Source: Tillandsia leiboldiana
Lineage: Eukaryota > Streptophyta > Magnoliopsida > Poales > Bromeliaceae
DNA: 64,000 bases
Reading direction: 5' to 3'
NCBI GenBank assembly: GCA_029204045.2
Contig: CM055076.1
Span: 16,045,902 to 16,109,901 of the forward strand
In this document: positions 37,465 through 47,505 of the stretch, in pieces
Numbering within the stretch: position 1 is the first letter of the stretch
Layout: each line of letters opens with the position of its first letter
Position numbers and translations under genes: made by a program
Notes under the pieces: generated by a model
Seen by the model: the letters and a program-made list of their open reading frames with translations, nothing else
Databases searched by the model: none
What the model was told of the DNA's origin: nothing

Positions 37465-37993
37465 CACCCTGCCTCGGTGCCCCAGCACTAAACGTCGGCA
37501 CGGAGGGGGCTACTCGACACTCCGACATCTGTGCCACTGCGCTGCTGCCCACACCGCCGCTGATCTACCTCAAACACTCCCACCCTTCGGGTCCGGAGTT
37601 CTCAGACTTCAATCTGGGTATCCGGCCCGAAACAACTAGCACAAACCCAACTGCTGCACCAAGGTGCACCCGGGTCAGGGCCCAGCGTCGGGGAGACACC
37701 GCTCGCCACGACAAAACTGCAAATAAGCACACCCCAAACACACGACCCAATCTAGCGAAAGTCAAAGACATCCCACTATTTCTGTAACTTTATGTTGTCT
37801 GCAGCCAACATAACTGTCCCACAGAAATAGGATATGTCGATCCCTCTTCACTCACAGGAAGAGTCAAATAAATAAATCACCGACTTTCGCAAAATGTCGC
37901 ATCTCTCACGCCCTAACATCCTAGGGTCCGCCAAAAGCCTAGGGTTTCCTAAGACCCCACTGACCTATCCCTAAGCTCTGATACCACCTAATC
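37465..37993 (-). other. A1 interior, PBS-proximal piece
   Basis: Resumes A1 after A2's TSD (CACCC). It corresponds to A3 54220-54823. No gag domain is recognised. It ends in the PBS. Confidence 0.75.
37975..37986 (-). other. Primer-binding site of A1
   Basis: The minus strand reads TGGTATCAGAGC, seven bases from the LTR at 37994. Confidence 0.9.
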
Positions 37994-40900
37994 TGTCACG
38001 CCCCGGGTGTAAACCAGAACCCTGGCCCGTCTACAGATCCGCCGTGCACACGGTATTTCCCGCGTACACGAAGCGCCAGTAACCTGCTCAGATAAAAGAG
38101 ATAACAATAAAGAGCATAAAATAGAGCTGAAATAAAAACTAATACATCTCAGACTGAAGCTGGAAATAAAATACAGTACATCTGTATAAATAATACATCT
38201 GTCTCTCCCAGCTCGCCAAAAAAGATACAAACAGCTGGCTAAAGCCAGACCCAAAAGTAAGGTACAACCGTCTGAGGAAAAAGGGTACACCAACAGTCCA
38301 GCTAACTCGCTCATCCTGCCTCGAGATCTATCTACTCAGCCGTCCTCTCTCCTCGACCCGCCGCTGAAAACCCAACAGCACCCGCAGAAGACACTGCAAA
38401 ACAGGGAGAAGACAAAGAGGAAAGAAGAATGGGGGTGAGAACTATTAGTAAACCAGTAGCCTCCCCTAGTGGGTAAACCCTCAAACTCCGACGCACCCAC
38501 TAGGTCTACCAGAGGCAAAAAAGGAAAGAAGAGTGGTGAACAACAAAACTGCTGAAAAAGGAAACTACCACTACTATGCCTCTAAATGCATCAGTAACCA
38601 AACTGTCCCGGTAACCCAATCTATCCACCAGTAAAAACTGGTACTGCCTGCTGCCGCCCTCATCATCGGGCAAGTAAAGTCGCGCCGGTGTGATAGCAAA
38701 ACCCCATCACTGTCTGACCCCCACGCTCCGTAGGGGAACTCGAGGGGAGCGACCCACACGAGGAAAGCATCACCGGGCATATAAAGCCGCGCCGGTGTGA
38801 TAACAAAACTCAATCACTGTCACAAGTATCATAAAAGCAGGACTGGATCACGACTCTGATCAAAGTGGGAAGATCCATCCACTAAAGGGAAACCCGATCC
38901 CCAATCTGATGCATAAGTAACCATCCGGTCAACCGCCCAATATCCGCGGTCGCCGCGATACCCACTGTCAACAATCAAGCCCAACAACCAACACCCGGTC
39001 AACCGCCCAATATCCGCGGTCATGGAAATAACCCACAATCACAATCATGTCCCACATCCGACATCCGGTCAACCGCCTACTATCCGCGATAGCCGCAATA
39101 ACCCCCAATCCACAATCGGGTAAAATAATCTGTATCCGGTCAACCGCCTACTATCCGCGGTAGCCGCAATACCCCACAACCCATAATCAAATACCACCAG
39201 TCCCCGACCCCGAGGTCCTGGCTACACTATCCCGTACCCCTGCTCAAACCCGAGCAACAAGAACCACCTGACTAAAGAATATGGAGAAAGAAGCAAGCAT
39301 GGTTTCTCCTAAGTCAAGTTCCAATATGATAGTATAGCAACAAATAGTGGCCTATCTTGATGACCATACAATCATGCTTATGTCCTCATGAAAAATAAAA
39401 GAAAGTGTGACAAATAGTGGTTCCACATGTGTATCAATTAATAGCTCCGCATGGATATATCCATCATGCTAAAATCATTATCCAACCACACATGTCTATA
39501 ATCCACTAATTACCCTCACATAAATCATCCACCTATGCATGTCCAAACGATCCTCAAGTGGTACCCTCCCACAAGACATTTCATATTATCCCAACATGAA
39601 AGTAAATTCCACATGCAAGGTTAAATGCTAATAGTATATCCTTATAAACATGTATAAGTCCCAACCACTATCAGATTTCCACAATAGTATATTCCATATG
39701 ATAGGTACACCGCAAAACTGCAACAATAACCCACACGAGGCACAAATAAATTCTCAAATCCTCAATTTACCGCTGTCCACAAAACCAGCCAGAAAAAGGC
39801 TAAATTTCACCTATAAGAAGACCTCAAAAAATTCCAGAAAAATAACCATTGCGATCCTCGCGGCGAGCCGATTGAAACGAGTACTTATACGTCCTGTTCC
39901 GACACCAGTAGGCCAAGATATAAATACAACAACGCGGGTATGCCGAATTATCACAAACAGAAATCTGTAGGAAACCAGTCCGAAAGAAGCATAAATGTCA
40001 CCTTCGAAGATTCCTCCAAAAATTCCGATAAAAATACGGTTGCGTTCCTCTCGAAGCGTAGATATCAATCGAGTCTTTAAACGCCTCATTCCGATGCCCG
40101 TAGACCGAGAAAATCCAACAATACACCACCGCTATCCCAAAACTCACAGCAGTACAAGGGGTCAAAGTTTGACTCGGGAATCGTGCCAAAAACTCAAAAT
40201 GATACAAAGTGATCAATACGGAAATCGAAGCCGTACCTCTCGTGAACGCACTGCCATGAAATTCAGCTCAAAAGTCCAATGGGGTGGCTCAAGGGCTCTC
40301 GCGCACTGAAATGCGACGGTAGAAGCCAAAATCGAAGAAGCGTCGTAGTGTGCCGCATCACAGAAAACGTCGATGTCGCGGCCTCCAAAAATTCCGGGAA
40401 TCCACCACGAGATGCAGCACAAGATGAAGAGAAAGTTTGCCTCAGGGCTCACCACCAGCAGCCTTTCGGAAAAGGGCCAAAAGAGCAGCCAAAAGGGCTA
40501 TTTATAGCCAAAACAAAACATTTTCCAAAATTCCCTCTGTGTCCTCACATTCGGGCGCCCGGAAAGATTCGGGCTACTACAGTCCTCCAAAACGTACCCC
40601 GAACCATCAGCACCCGAAACAACCTGGTTGAGACACGTGGCCCCGAACAGAAAATAGCGGGCCTGGCCATCCCGCTCGCGACACGTGGCCAAGCCCCCGA
40701 GCCAGTGTCGGCGCCATGGTCGGCGCGCCCACGTGCACGCACCCGCGCTGCCGCCGACCATGCCGCGCACGGAGCCCGAGACACCTGCCTCCCTGCTCCG
40801 TGGACCGCACCCGTGCACCAGCCAATCAAACAATGCCACGTGTCCAGCCCGCACCAATAGGATAACGCCACGTGGCACACGCCCCCGCTGCACCGTGCGT

Positions 40901-41217
40901 GCCTGCCCGCGCGCCTGCCCGTGCTCGCGCGCCTGCCCGCGCCTGCTCCGCCGCCAGCCAACGCCCGCGCCGCCGCGCGCTGCCGCTGCCCCCGGCCGCT
41001 GGAACAGTAGCCCTTGCCTCAAAAATTGTGTTTTTACATCCGGACTACGAAAAATGCAAGTAAATAGTCCATTTTCACCGTTTTCGCGCGCTGAGTGCAA
41101 ATCCGTTGTCCGTTTTGCCCAATTCCACTTCTAAAATTTGTCAAAGGCCTCCAAACAAGTGTTCTTAACCCAAATTTTGCGCTGAGTCCAATTCTGATGT
41201 CCGATCCGCGTGAAACC
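37994..41217 (-). repeat. Right (5') LTR of A1, first part
   Basis: Pairs with 7950-12792. It carries four minisatellite copies (38925-39185), lacks about 165 bases present at 10940-11105 of the left LTR, and has a GC-rich island at 40560-41000. E4 interrupts it at 41217; the last 166 bases are at 63458-63623. Confidence 0.87.
40499..40506 (-). promoter_or_regulatory. TATA box of the A1 right LTR
   Basis: The minus strand reads TATAAATA within GGCTATAAATAGCC. It lies about 0.88 kb inside the LTR once E4 is removed. CACGTG sites lie upstream in the island (about 40637, 40681, 40838, 40869). Confidence 0.6.
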
Positions 41218-41444
41218 TGTTACGGAATTTGAGTTGGCGTATTCGTGAATTCGGTTAAGTCTTGAAGATTGAAGGTAAAGAAAGTTGGATCATTTAACTC
41301 AATCTCATAAAAGAAGAATTCAAAAGGATCAGATATGTTTAACTTAATATCTTTGGTGATCCGAATACTTCTTATAGTGTAGAAACACTTGGATGGATTT
41401 GTAATTGCATAAATATCAAAAACTGGACATGGGACATGTTCAGG

Positions 41445-41801
41445 ATCCGGATCAGACTTGGCAATCCGGATCCCGAAGGTTGTTTGTTCATACACCAGTT
41501 CAATCCGGATTGTAGCTTCCCTTGATCCGGATCCCGAACACTGAGTTTACCATTTTATTTGAACGATCCGGATCAGGCTTTGCAATCCGGATCCCGAACG
41601 TTGATGTTTGGTGAACTGTATGAACGATCCGGATCAGGCACTTCGATCCGGATCCCGAACCTTCGCTTTTCTGGAAACTGTTTTTCTCGCTACTGCAATC
41701 CGGATCGCCGATCTCCGATCCGGATCGTCGTCATGTAAAAACTCCAGAAAAGGATAGTTTTTTATCCTTATCTTCTTCCAAGGGTTTCTAACCTATAAAT
41801 A
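41445..41801 (+). promoter_or_regulatory. LTR promoter of E4: ten ATCCGGAT palindromes and a TATA box
   Basis: Ten ATCCGGAT sites in 281 bases are followed after 69 bases by TATAAATA (41794-41801). The 3' LTR has the same set at 62353-62633, with its TATA at 62702-62709. The sites occur in alternating contexts, one with GATC and one with CCCGAA after the palindrome. Confidence 0.72.
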
Positions 41802-42090
41802 GACCCTATGATTCATTTTCTAGGGTAAGCCGCTTAAGCCGTATAAACTACGGAAAAGAAGAAAAAGACGGCCGAAAAAGATAGATCCACAAATAGAGAA
41901 GAAAGGAAATACTAGATCTAATTCTATGTTTCTTCATCTATTCTATTGATTTGATTCTAAGTTTTCATACTCACATTTCGAGTAGAATCAAATCAATGAA
42001 TACTTAGATGGTATTTTCGATCTATTTCTAATCTAAGTATTCGGCGGATCATCACCACCCAAAAACAACGATTTCCCCAAAATCGGCGCG

Positions 42091-42270
42091 TGGACTCGCG
42101 TGGCCTTGTGGATTCAAGGTGCTACCGCTCTCGTGGATTCGGAGCGAGGTACGTTCGTGGATTCGAAGCGTGCTACTGGGTGAAGACCGTGGATTCGGTC
42201 AGACGTCGTGGAGTCGACGTTGGACGTTGTGGATTCGGCGTTGGACGCACATCGTGGATTCGAGAAGCGT
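42091..42270 (+). repeat. GTGGATTC repeats in the E4 leader
   Basis: Six GTGGATTC plus one GTGGAGTC and one GTGGACTC lie 20-35 bases apart, about 300-470 bases downstream of the TATA box and so inside the transcribed leader. The reverse form CGAATCCAC recurs at the same place in E0, E3 and the solo LTR. Confidence 0.8.
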
Positions 42271-42565
42271 CGTGGAGCGAGCGGAGAAGATCAACTAGGA
42301 GCGTATGGAAAAGGTTGAGTCGTCTGTGAGTACGGTATATCACCTTGTACGTGTTTAATTCTAGTGGATTTCACCGTGTTATCGGTCCCGTGGTTTTTTA
42401 CTCCGGTTTGGAGTTTTCCACGTAAAAATCTCCGCGTGTTATTTATTTTTCCGCATTGGGTTTTATATCACAAAGATTTTTGAGTGTTTATTGTTTACAC
42501 CTATTCACCCCCCTCTAGGTATTTTTTCCCCTATTTAGATCCTATTATACATATAACCCAACAAG

Positions 42566-42580
42566 TGGTATCGGAGCGGG
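42566..42580 (+). other. Primer-binding site of E4
   Basis: Reads TGGTATCGGAGCGGG, the iMet type with one A-to-G change from the usual TGGTATCAGAGC. It is two bases after the LTR. Confidence 0.88.
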
Positions 42581-42596
42581 AATAGGGTTGTAAACA

Positions 42597-43520
42597 ATGG
42601 TTGAAGGTGGAAACATCAACAGACCCCCGTTTTTCGATGGAACAAATTATGCCTACAGGAAAGTACGGATGAAAGCCTTTTTAATTTCCATCGACGAACG
42701 GGTGTGGCAATCAATTGAATTAGGATGGTCTAATCCAACTGAAATTATTGGTGATGTTCGCACCATCAAACCTAGGTCGAAATGGACCAAGGAAGAGATT
42801 GATATATCTTCTTACAATGGCAAGGGAATTAATGCTTTATTTAATGCCTTATCACAAACAGAGTTCTCTCGCGTCTCGGCATGTGAGACTGCGAAAGAAA
42901 TCTGGGATGTTCTTCAAGTTACGCATGAGGGAACTAACCCTGTGAAGATTCAGAAACTGCAAATGCTTACGAGCAAGTTTGACTCTATTTTCATGGCAGA
43001 AAATGAATCGTTCACAGACTATTACACACGATTGCAAGACATCGTAAACTCATGTGCTAACTTGGGAGAGAAGATTCCAGAATTTAAAATTGTAAGAAAG
43101 ATCTTAAGAACTCTTCATGAAAGATTTCGTTCCAAGGTTACAGCCATTGAAACTATTAAACACCCGGATGAAATCCGTGTAGAAGAATTAGTTGGTTCAT
43201 TACAAACTTATGAAATGACATTTCCTACTAACTATTCTTCGGGAAAGGCATCCTCTTCGAAGTCTTCAGGTTATGCTTTGAAAACAACAAAAGAAGAAGA
43301 CGCGGATTCATCCTCCTCAGGCGATGACGAGAATTTATCTATGGAGGACTTTGAGGAGCAGCTCGCTCTCTTGACAAGGAAGTTTCGCCGAAATTTTCGA
43401 AGGGGTAATTCAAGCAAAACTCCATCCATCGGAAAGTGGAAGAAAGGCAAGGGTTCTTCAAGTTACAAGTCAAGAAAGCAAGAGGGTTTTTCTAAGGATA
43501 AGAAAAGCACAGAAGGATAA
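42597..43520 (+). pseudogene. gag: E4 Gag, N-terminal part, ended by a nonsense codon
   Basis: This ORF of 307 aa starts at the first ATG after the PBS. It has the copia Gag signature (FFDGTNYAYRKVRMKAF, about residues 11-27), a UBN2-like helical domain to about residue 215 and a Ser/Lys-rich linker. A TAA (43518-43520) falls three codons before the first CCHC knuckle. E0 has Glu at the matching place, so a single G-to-T change explains it. The same frame stays open afterwards. Without read-through, the product would lack both zinc knuckles. Confidence 0.88.
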
Positions 43521-45617
43521 GTCCAATGCTTCAAGTGCCGAGGGTACGGCCATATCTCAACGGAGTGTCCAAATAAGAATCCGTCCAAGAAGAAGGCGAT
43601 GCAAGCCGTCACTTGGGATGACACCTCATCGTCAAATGAGTCATCGTCAAGTGATGAAGAAGACAACGCAACAGCGTTCCACGCGTCCACATCTTCACCC
43701 TTCATGTGCTTAATGGCAAGTACATCCGAGTCATTGTCCAACTCCGCTGTTGAAAAGAATGCAACGGACAATGAATCGGATGATTCGGAAGGTGAAGATT
43801 TTGCTCTAGCCTACCACAGACTTTTGAGGGATTCAAAGAAACTGGCTAAGCAAAACAAGGGGTTGAGAGGGAGATTGCAGGATCTCGAAGAAGAACTAAA
43901 AAGGGTAACTTCTCTCTCGACCGATCTTGAAGTGGAAAGGGATAATCTGATAAAAGCAAATGTTTCCCTTCAAGAGTCCAATGAGCAATTCGAGAAGAAT
44001 TATATAGATATGGTGAACAAAGCGAATTACTTCTTGAAGCTCAACGGCGAGGCTCGACAGGAAAAATTGGAAATAACAGAGACCATTCTCCAACTCAAGG
44101 ATGACTTACAGCGATTTTCATCAGGAAGGAGTAAGTTGGATAAGCTTCTTGGTCTTGGTCAATCAAACAAGTTCGGCCTCGGATACAATCGAACTGAAGA
44201 CAATTTTAGTTCGGTTGGGACAGTTTTTGTCCCTCAGTCGGTATCTCCTCCTCCGACACCGGTTTTGACGACAAACAACGACAACAAACCTACTTCCCCC
44301 TCTTCGGAATCGTCAAGCATCAACGTATGTTTTCGTTGTAATTTTGCAGGGCACATAAGGAGAAATTGCAAGATGGGAGCCAAACGCTCAACTCAAGCAC
44401 TTCTTGCAACGACTACCAAAAGGGTAATTCCTCGGAAAGCAAATGCAAATTATTCGAAAGGAAAAAGCCTCGGTAGTTCATCAAACAAGACGACGACGTC
44501 AAGGAAAAGCGATGGATCAAACATGACGCTTTCACCAAAGGTATCAACCTCACAATCATTTCCGACGTACACCAAAACTCGAAAGGTTTGGGTACGCAAA
44601 GGTGAAATCTTCCCTTGTCTTGTTACAAATATTTCCTTGCATGCATATGATAATTCGTCTTGGTATCTGGATAGCGGCTGTTCCCGTCACATGACCGGTG
44701 ACAAAAACTGTTTTCAAAATTTTGAGAAAATCTCCGGAGGACTTGTTGTTTTCGGAGACGGTCAGTCTTCCAAAATTGTTGGAAAAGGAACAGTAGCTAT
44801 TCCAGATGGCCCGATTCTGAATAATGTGTTATTTGTTGATGGGCTTAAGACTAACCTCATTAGTATTAGTCAACTTTGTGACAATGGTTTTTCTGTTAAT
44901 TTTTCATCTGTTGAATGCATTGTAACTGATAAGGATCATGTTTTCTTTTTAAAAGGGGTTAGATCTGAAAACAATTGTTATGTTGTTCCCAATAAAATTT
45001 CTGAAAATTATAACTTAGCCTCTTTGGATAATGTAACACTTTGGCATGAAAGGCTAGGACACATAAATTTTAAGGAACTTGCTAGAATTTCAAACAAGGA
45101 CGTGGTCAAGGGGGTTCCTAAACTTTCACTTGAACAAAATATTGTGTGTGGTGGTTGTCTTAAGGGAAAACAATCAAGGGCTGCACACAAGAACCTGAAC
45201 CACGTCGGTACCAAACGGCCCTTGGAATTATTGCATATGGATCTTATGGGGCCAACACGACAACCATCCTTGGGAGGTAAATGGTATATTTTCTTATTGG
45301 TTGATGATTTCTCTCGGTATTCTTGGGTAGCATTTTTAAAAGAGAAAGCTGATACTTTTGATTCTTTTCACGAGATTTGCCTTCGTATTATGATTGAAAA
45401 GAATGAAAAGATCATTCGTGTTAGAAGTGATAGAGGTGGAGAATTCATAAATTCTAAATTCATTGATTTTTGCACTTCCAACGGCATTAAGCATGAATTC
45501 TCAGCACCCTATACACCTCAACAGAATGGTGTTGTCGAGCGCAAAAACAGGGTTGTTCAAGAGATGGCACGTGTTATGCTTCATAGCCGGAATTTACCGC
45601 TACATTTTTTGGGCTGA
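43521..45617 (+). pseudogene. pol: E4 Gag C-terminus, protease and integrase, up to a frameshift
   Basis: Same frame as the preceding ORF. Parts in order: CCHC knuckle CFKCRGYGHISTEC (43527-43568); an acidic and coiled-coil region (about 43790-44130); a second knuckle CFRCNFAGHIRRNC (44328-44369); aspartic protease WYLDSGCSRHMTG with the catalytic Asp at 44670-44672; the pre-integrase HHCC zinc domain (LWHERLGHINF at about 45039, CGGC at about 45150); and the integrase core, with Asp at 45240, Asp at 45429 (VRSDRGGEF) and Glu at 45537 (QQNGVVERKNR). All DDE residues are present. A six-T run (45605-45610) shifts the frame and ends it at TGA 45615-45617. Gag and Pol were evidently one frame here, unlike E0. 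Confidence 0.9.
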
Positions 45618-46539
45618 AGCTGTGAACACTGCAATCTATGTTATTAATCGAGTTTATTTGCGCCCGGGAACGTTAAATACACCATATGAACTATGGTGTT
45701 GTAGAAAACCCAACATCAAATATTTTCGTATCTTCGGGAGTCGATGTTACATTTTACGTGACCGCGAAAATCTTGGAAAATTTGACTCTCGAAGTGACGA
45801 AGGGATTTTCTTGGGGTATTCTACAAATAGTAGAGCATATCGGGTATTTAACTTGGAATCTAAGACGATCGTAGAATCTATAAATGTTAAAGTAGATGAA
45901 GCTTTTCACTTTGCATCTGATAAATCTACCCCTGATATCTCTCTTGATGATGATACTCCTGTAAATGCATCTTCTCATGATAATACTTCCAATATTAATG
46001 ATGCACCTAATGGTTCTTCAAGCTTATCTGATATGCAGGAATCATCTCATGTACCTCCGAGTACTCCATTACAACAAACGTTACGCATCTCCAAGGATCA
46101 TCCTGAATCAAACATCATTGGAGACCCACAAGAAGGAGTCAAAACTCGGAGACAGTTGGTTTGTGGATTCGCTTGTTACGTTTCCATGATCGAACCAAAG
46201 AATGTCGATGAAGCTCTTCAGGATGACTACTGGATTGAAGCAATGCAGGAAGAGCTCCATCAGTTTGAACGCAACAAAGTCTGGGAATTAACGACGCCTC
46301 CGAAGCAACACAATGTGATCGGTACTAAATGGATTTTCAAGAACAAGAAAAATAAGGATGGTACCATCATCAGGAACAAAGCACGCTTAGTTGCTCAAGG
46401 CTACTCTCAAATAGAAGGTATAGACTTTGATGAAACGTTCGCCCCTGTAGCTAGACTCGAGTCCATTCGTATCTTATTCGCTATTGCTTGTCACTTTAAA
46501 ATAAAACTCTTTCAAATGGACGTTAAGAGCGCGTTTTAA
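45611..46539 (+). pseudogene. pol: E4 integrase C-terminus and start of reverse transcriptase
   Basis: Continues pol in the +1-shifted frame right after the T run (WAEAVNTAIYVINR). The integrase C-terminal region includes EGIFLGYSTNSRAYRVFN (about 45798-45851). A variable linker rich in Asp, Ser and Asn follows. The copia RT domain (RVT_2) begins at about 46240, with TKWIFKNKKN and DFDETFAPVARLESIR. A TAA at 46537-46539 follows MDVKSAF, where copia elements normally read Leu-Asn-Gly; this is a point nonsense mutation. Confidence 0.88.
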
Positions 46540-47505
46540 AATGGGTTTTTAAATAAGGAAGTTTATGTGGCTCAACCGAAAGGTTTTGTAGACTGTAAAC
46601 TTCCTAACCATGTTTTTCGTTTGAAAAAGGCTCTTTACGGTTTAAAACAAGCACCGCGAGCGTGGTACGAAAGGTTGACAAAGCACCTTTTGGAGAAGGG
46701 CTATACTCGAGGGGGAGCAGACAGGACTCTCTTTGTGAAGCATTATCAAAATAACTTCATTGTTGCACAAATCTATGTCGATGACATTGTGTTTGGAGCA
46801 ACAAAGGATAATGATGCTTCTAAATTCGCAGAAACCATGGAAAGCAAATTTGAGATGTCTATGATGGGGGAACTGACATACTTTCTTGGATTGCAAGTGA
46901 AACAAAATGGTGAAGGCATCCATCTGTGTCAATCTAAGTATTCTAAGGAGTTGGTAAAGAAATTCGGATTAGAAGATTCTAAAGATTTTCCTACTCCTAT
47001 GGGAACTAGCAATAAGGGATTAGGAAGTGAATCTCTTAGTGAGAATGTAGACGAGAAACTTTATCGCAGCATGATTGGAAGTCTACTTTACCTCACAGCT
47101 AGTCGCCCGGATATATCCTTTAGTGTTGGGATTTGCGCGAGATATCAATCAGCACCAAAGGAGGTTCACCTGAAAGCGGTGAAACGGATCATCTGGTACA
47201 TCAAAGGAACCATTAATTTCGGAATTTGGTATCCTATGGGAACAAGTCTAGATATTATTGGATACTCAGATGCCGATTGGGCAGGATCTGTGGATGATCG
47301 GAAAAGTACGAGTGGTGCATGTTTTTATCTTGGCCATTGTCTTGTTGCATGGCATAGTAAAAAGCAAAACTGCATTGCACTCTCGACTGCCGAAGCGGAA
47401 TACATCTCAGCGGGTAGTTGTTCGACTCAACTCATTTGGATGAAAAGCGTGTTGAGCGACTTCCGGATTTCAGCAACTTCGGTAACTGTTTTATGTGACA
47501 ACACT
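46540..47505 (+). pseudogene. pol: E4 reverse transcriptase and RNase H, cut by A3
   Basis: Same frame as the previous block. It contains the RT motif LKKALYGLKQAPRAWYERL (about 46621-46677), the active site YVDD at 46774-46785 and the connection domain. RNase H follows with SDADWAG (about 47266-47286) and TAEAEY (about 47388). The frame runs to CDNT (47494-47505), where A3 enters. The coding sequence resumes at 58705 in the same frame. Confidence 0.9.

Larger units (their letters stand above)
29765..38242. repeat. Second copy of 21203-29664, probably an unmerged contig overlap
   Basis: Base-for-base colinear with 21203-29664 apart from scattered one-base indels and a few substitutions. It starts inside the E3 interior and ends 249 bases into the A1 right LTR, exactly where the left contig stops. 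It holds a broken duplicate of the E3 accessory gene (about 30530-31850), its promoter array (about 32405-32560), the E3 5' LTR (32805-34151), the TSD ACCAC (34152-34156) and the better copy of the A2 LTR (34152-37464). Confidence 0.88.
41218..42563 (+). repeat. 5' LTR of E4 (1346 bp)
   Basis: Runs TGTTACGG to ATAACCCAACA. It contains ten ATCCGGAT palindromes (41445-41725), a TATA box (41794-41801) and the GTGGATTC leader repeats (about 42091-42270). Confidence 0.92.

Noticed and set aside
21203..38242. A true 8.46-kb segmental duplication
   Set aside because: Differences are mainly one-base indels concentrated at contig ends, the match limits coincide with the gap, and TSD logic for A2 works with a single copy. 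Not excluded without reads.
42100..42270. CRISPR-like regularly spaced repeats
   Set aside because: The repeats are only 8-9 bases, irregularly spaced, inside a plant LTR, with no cas genes.
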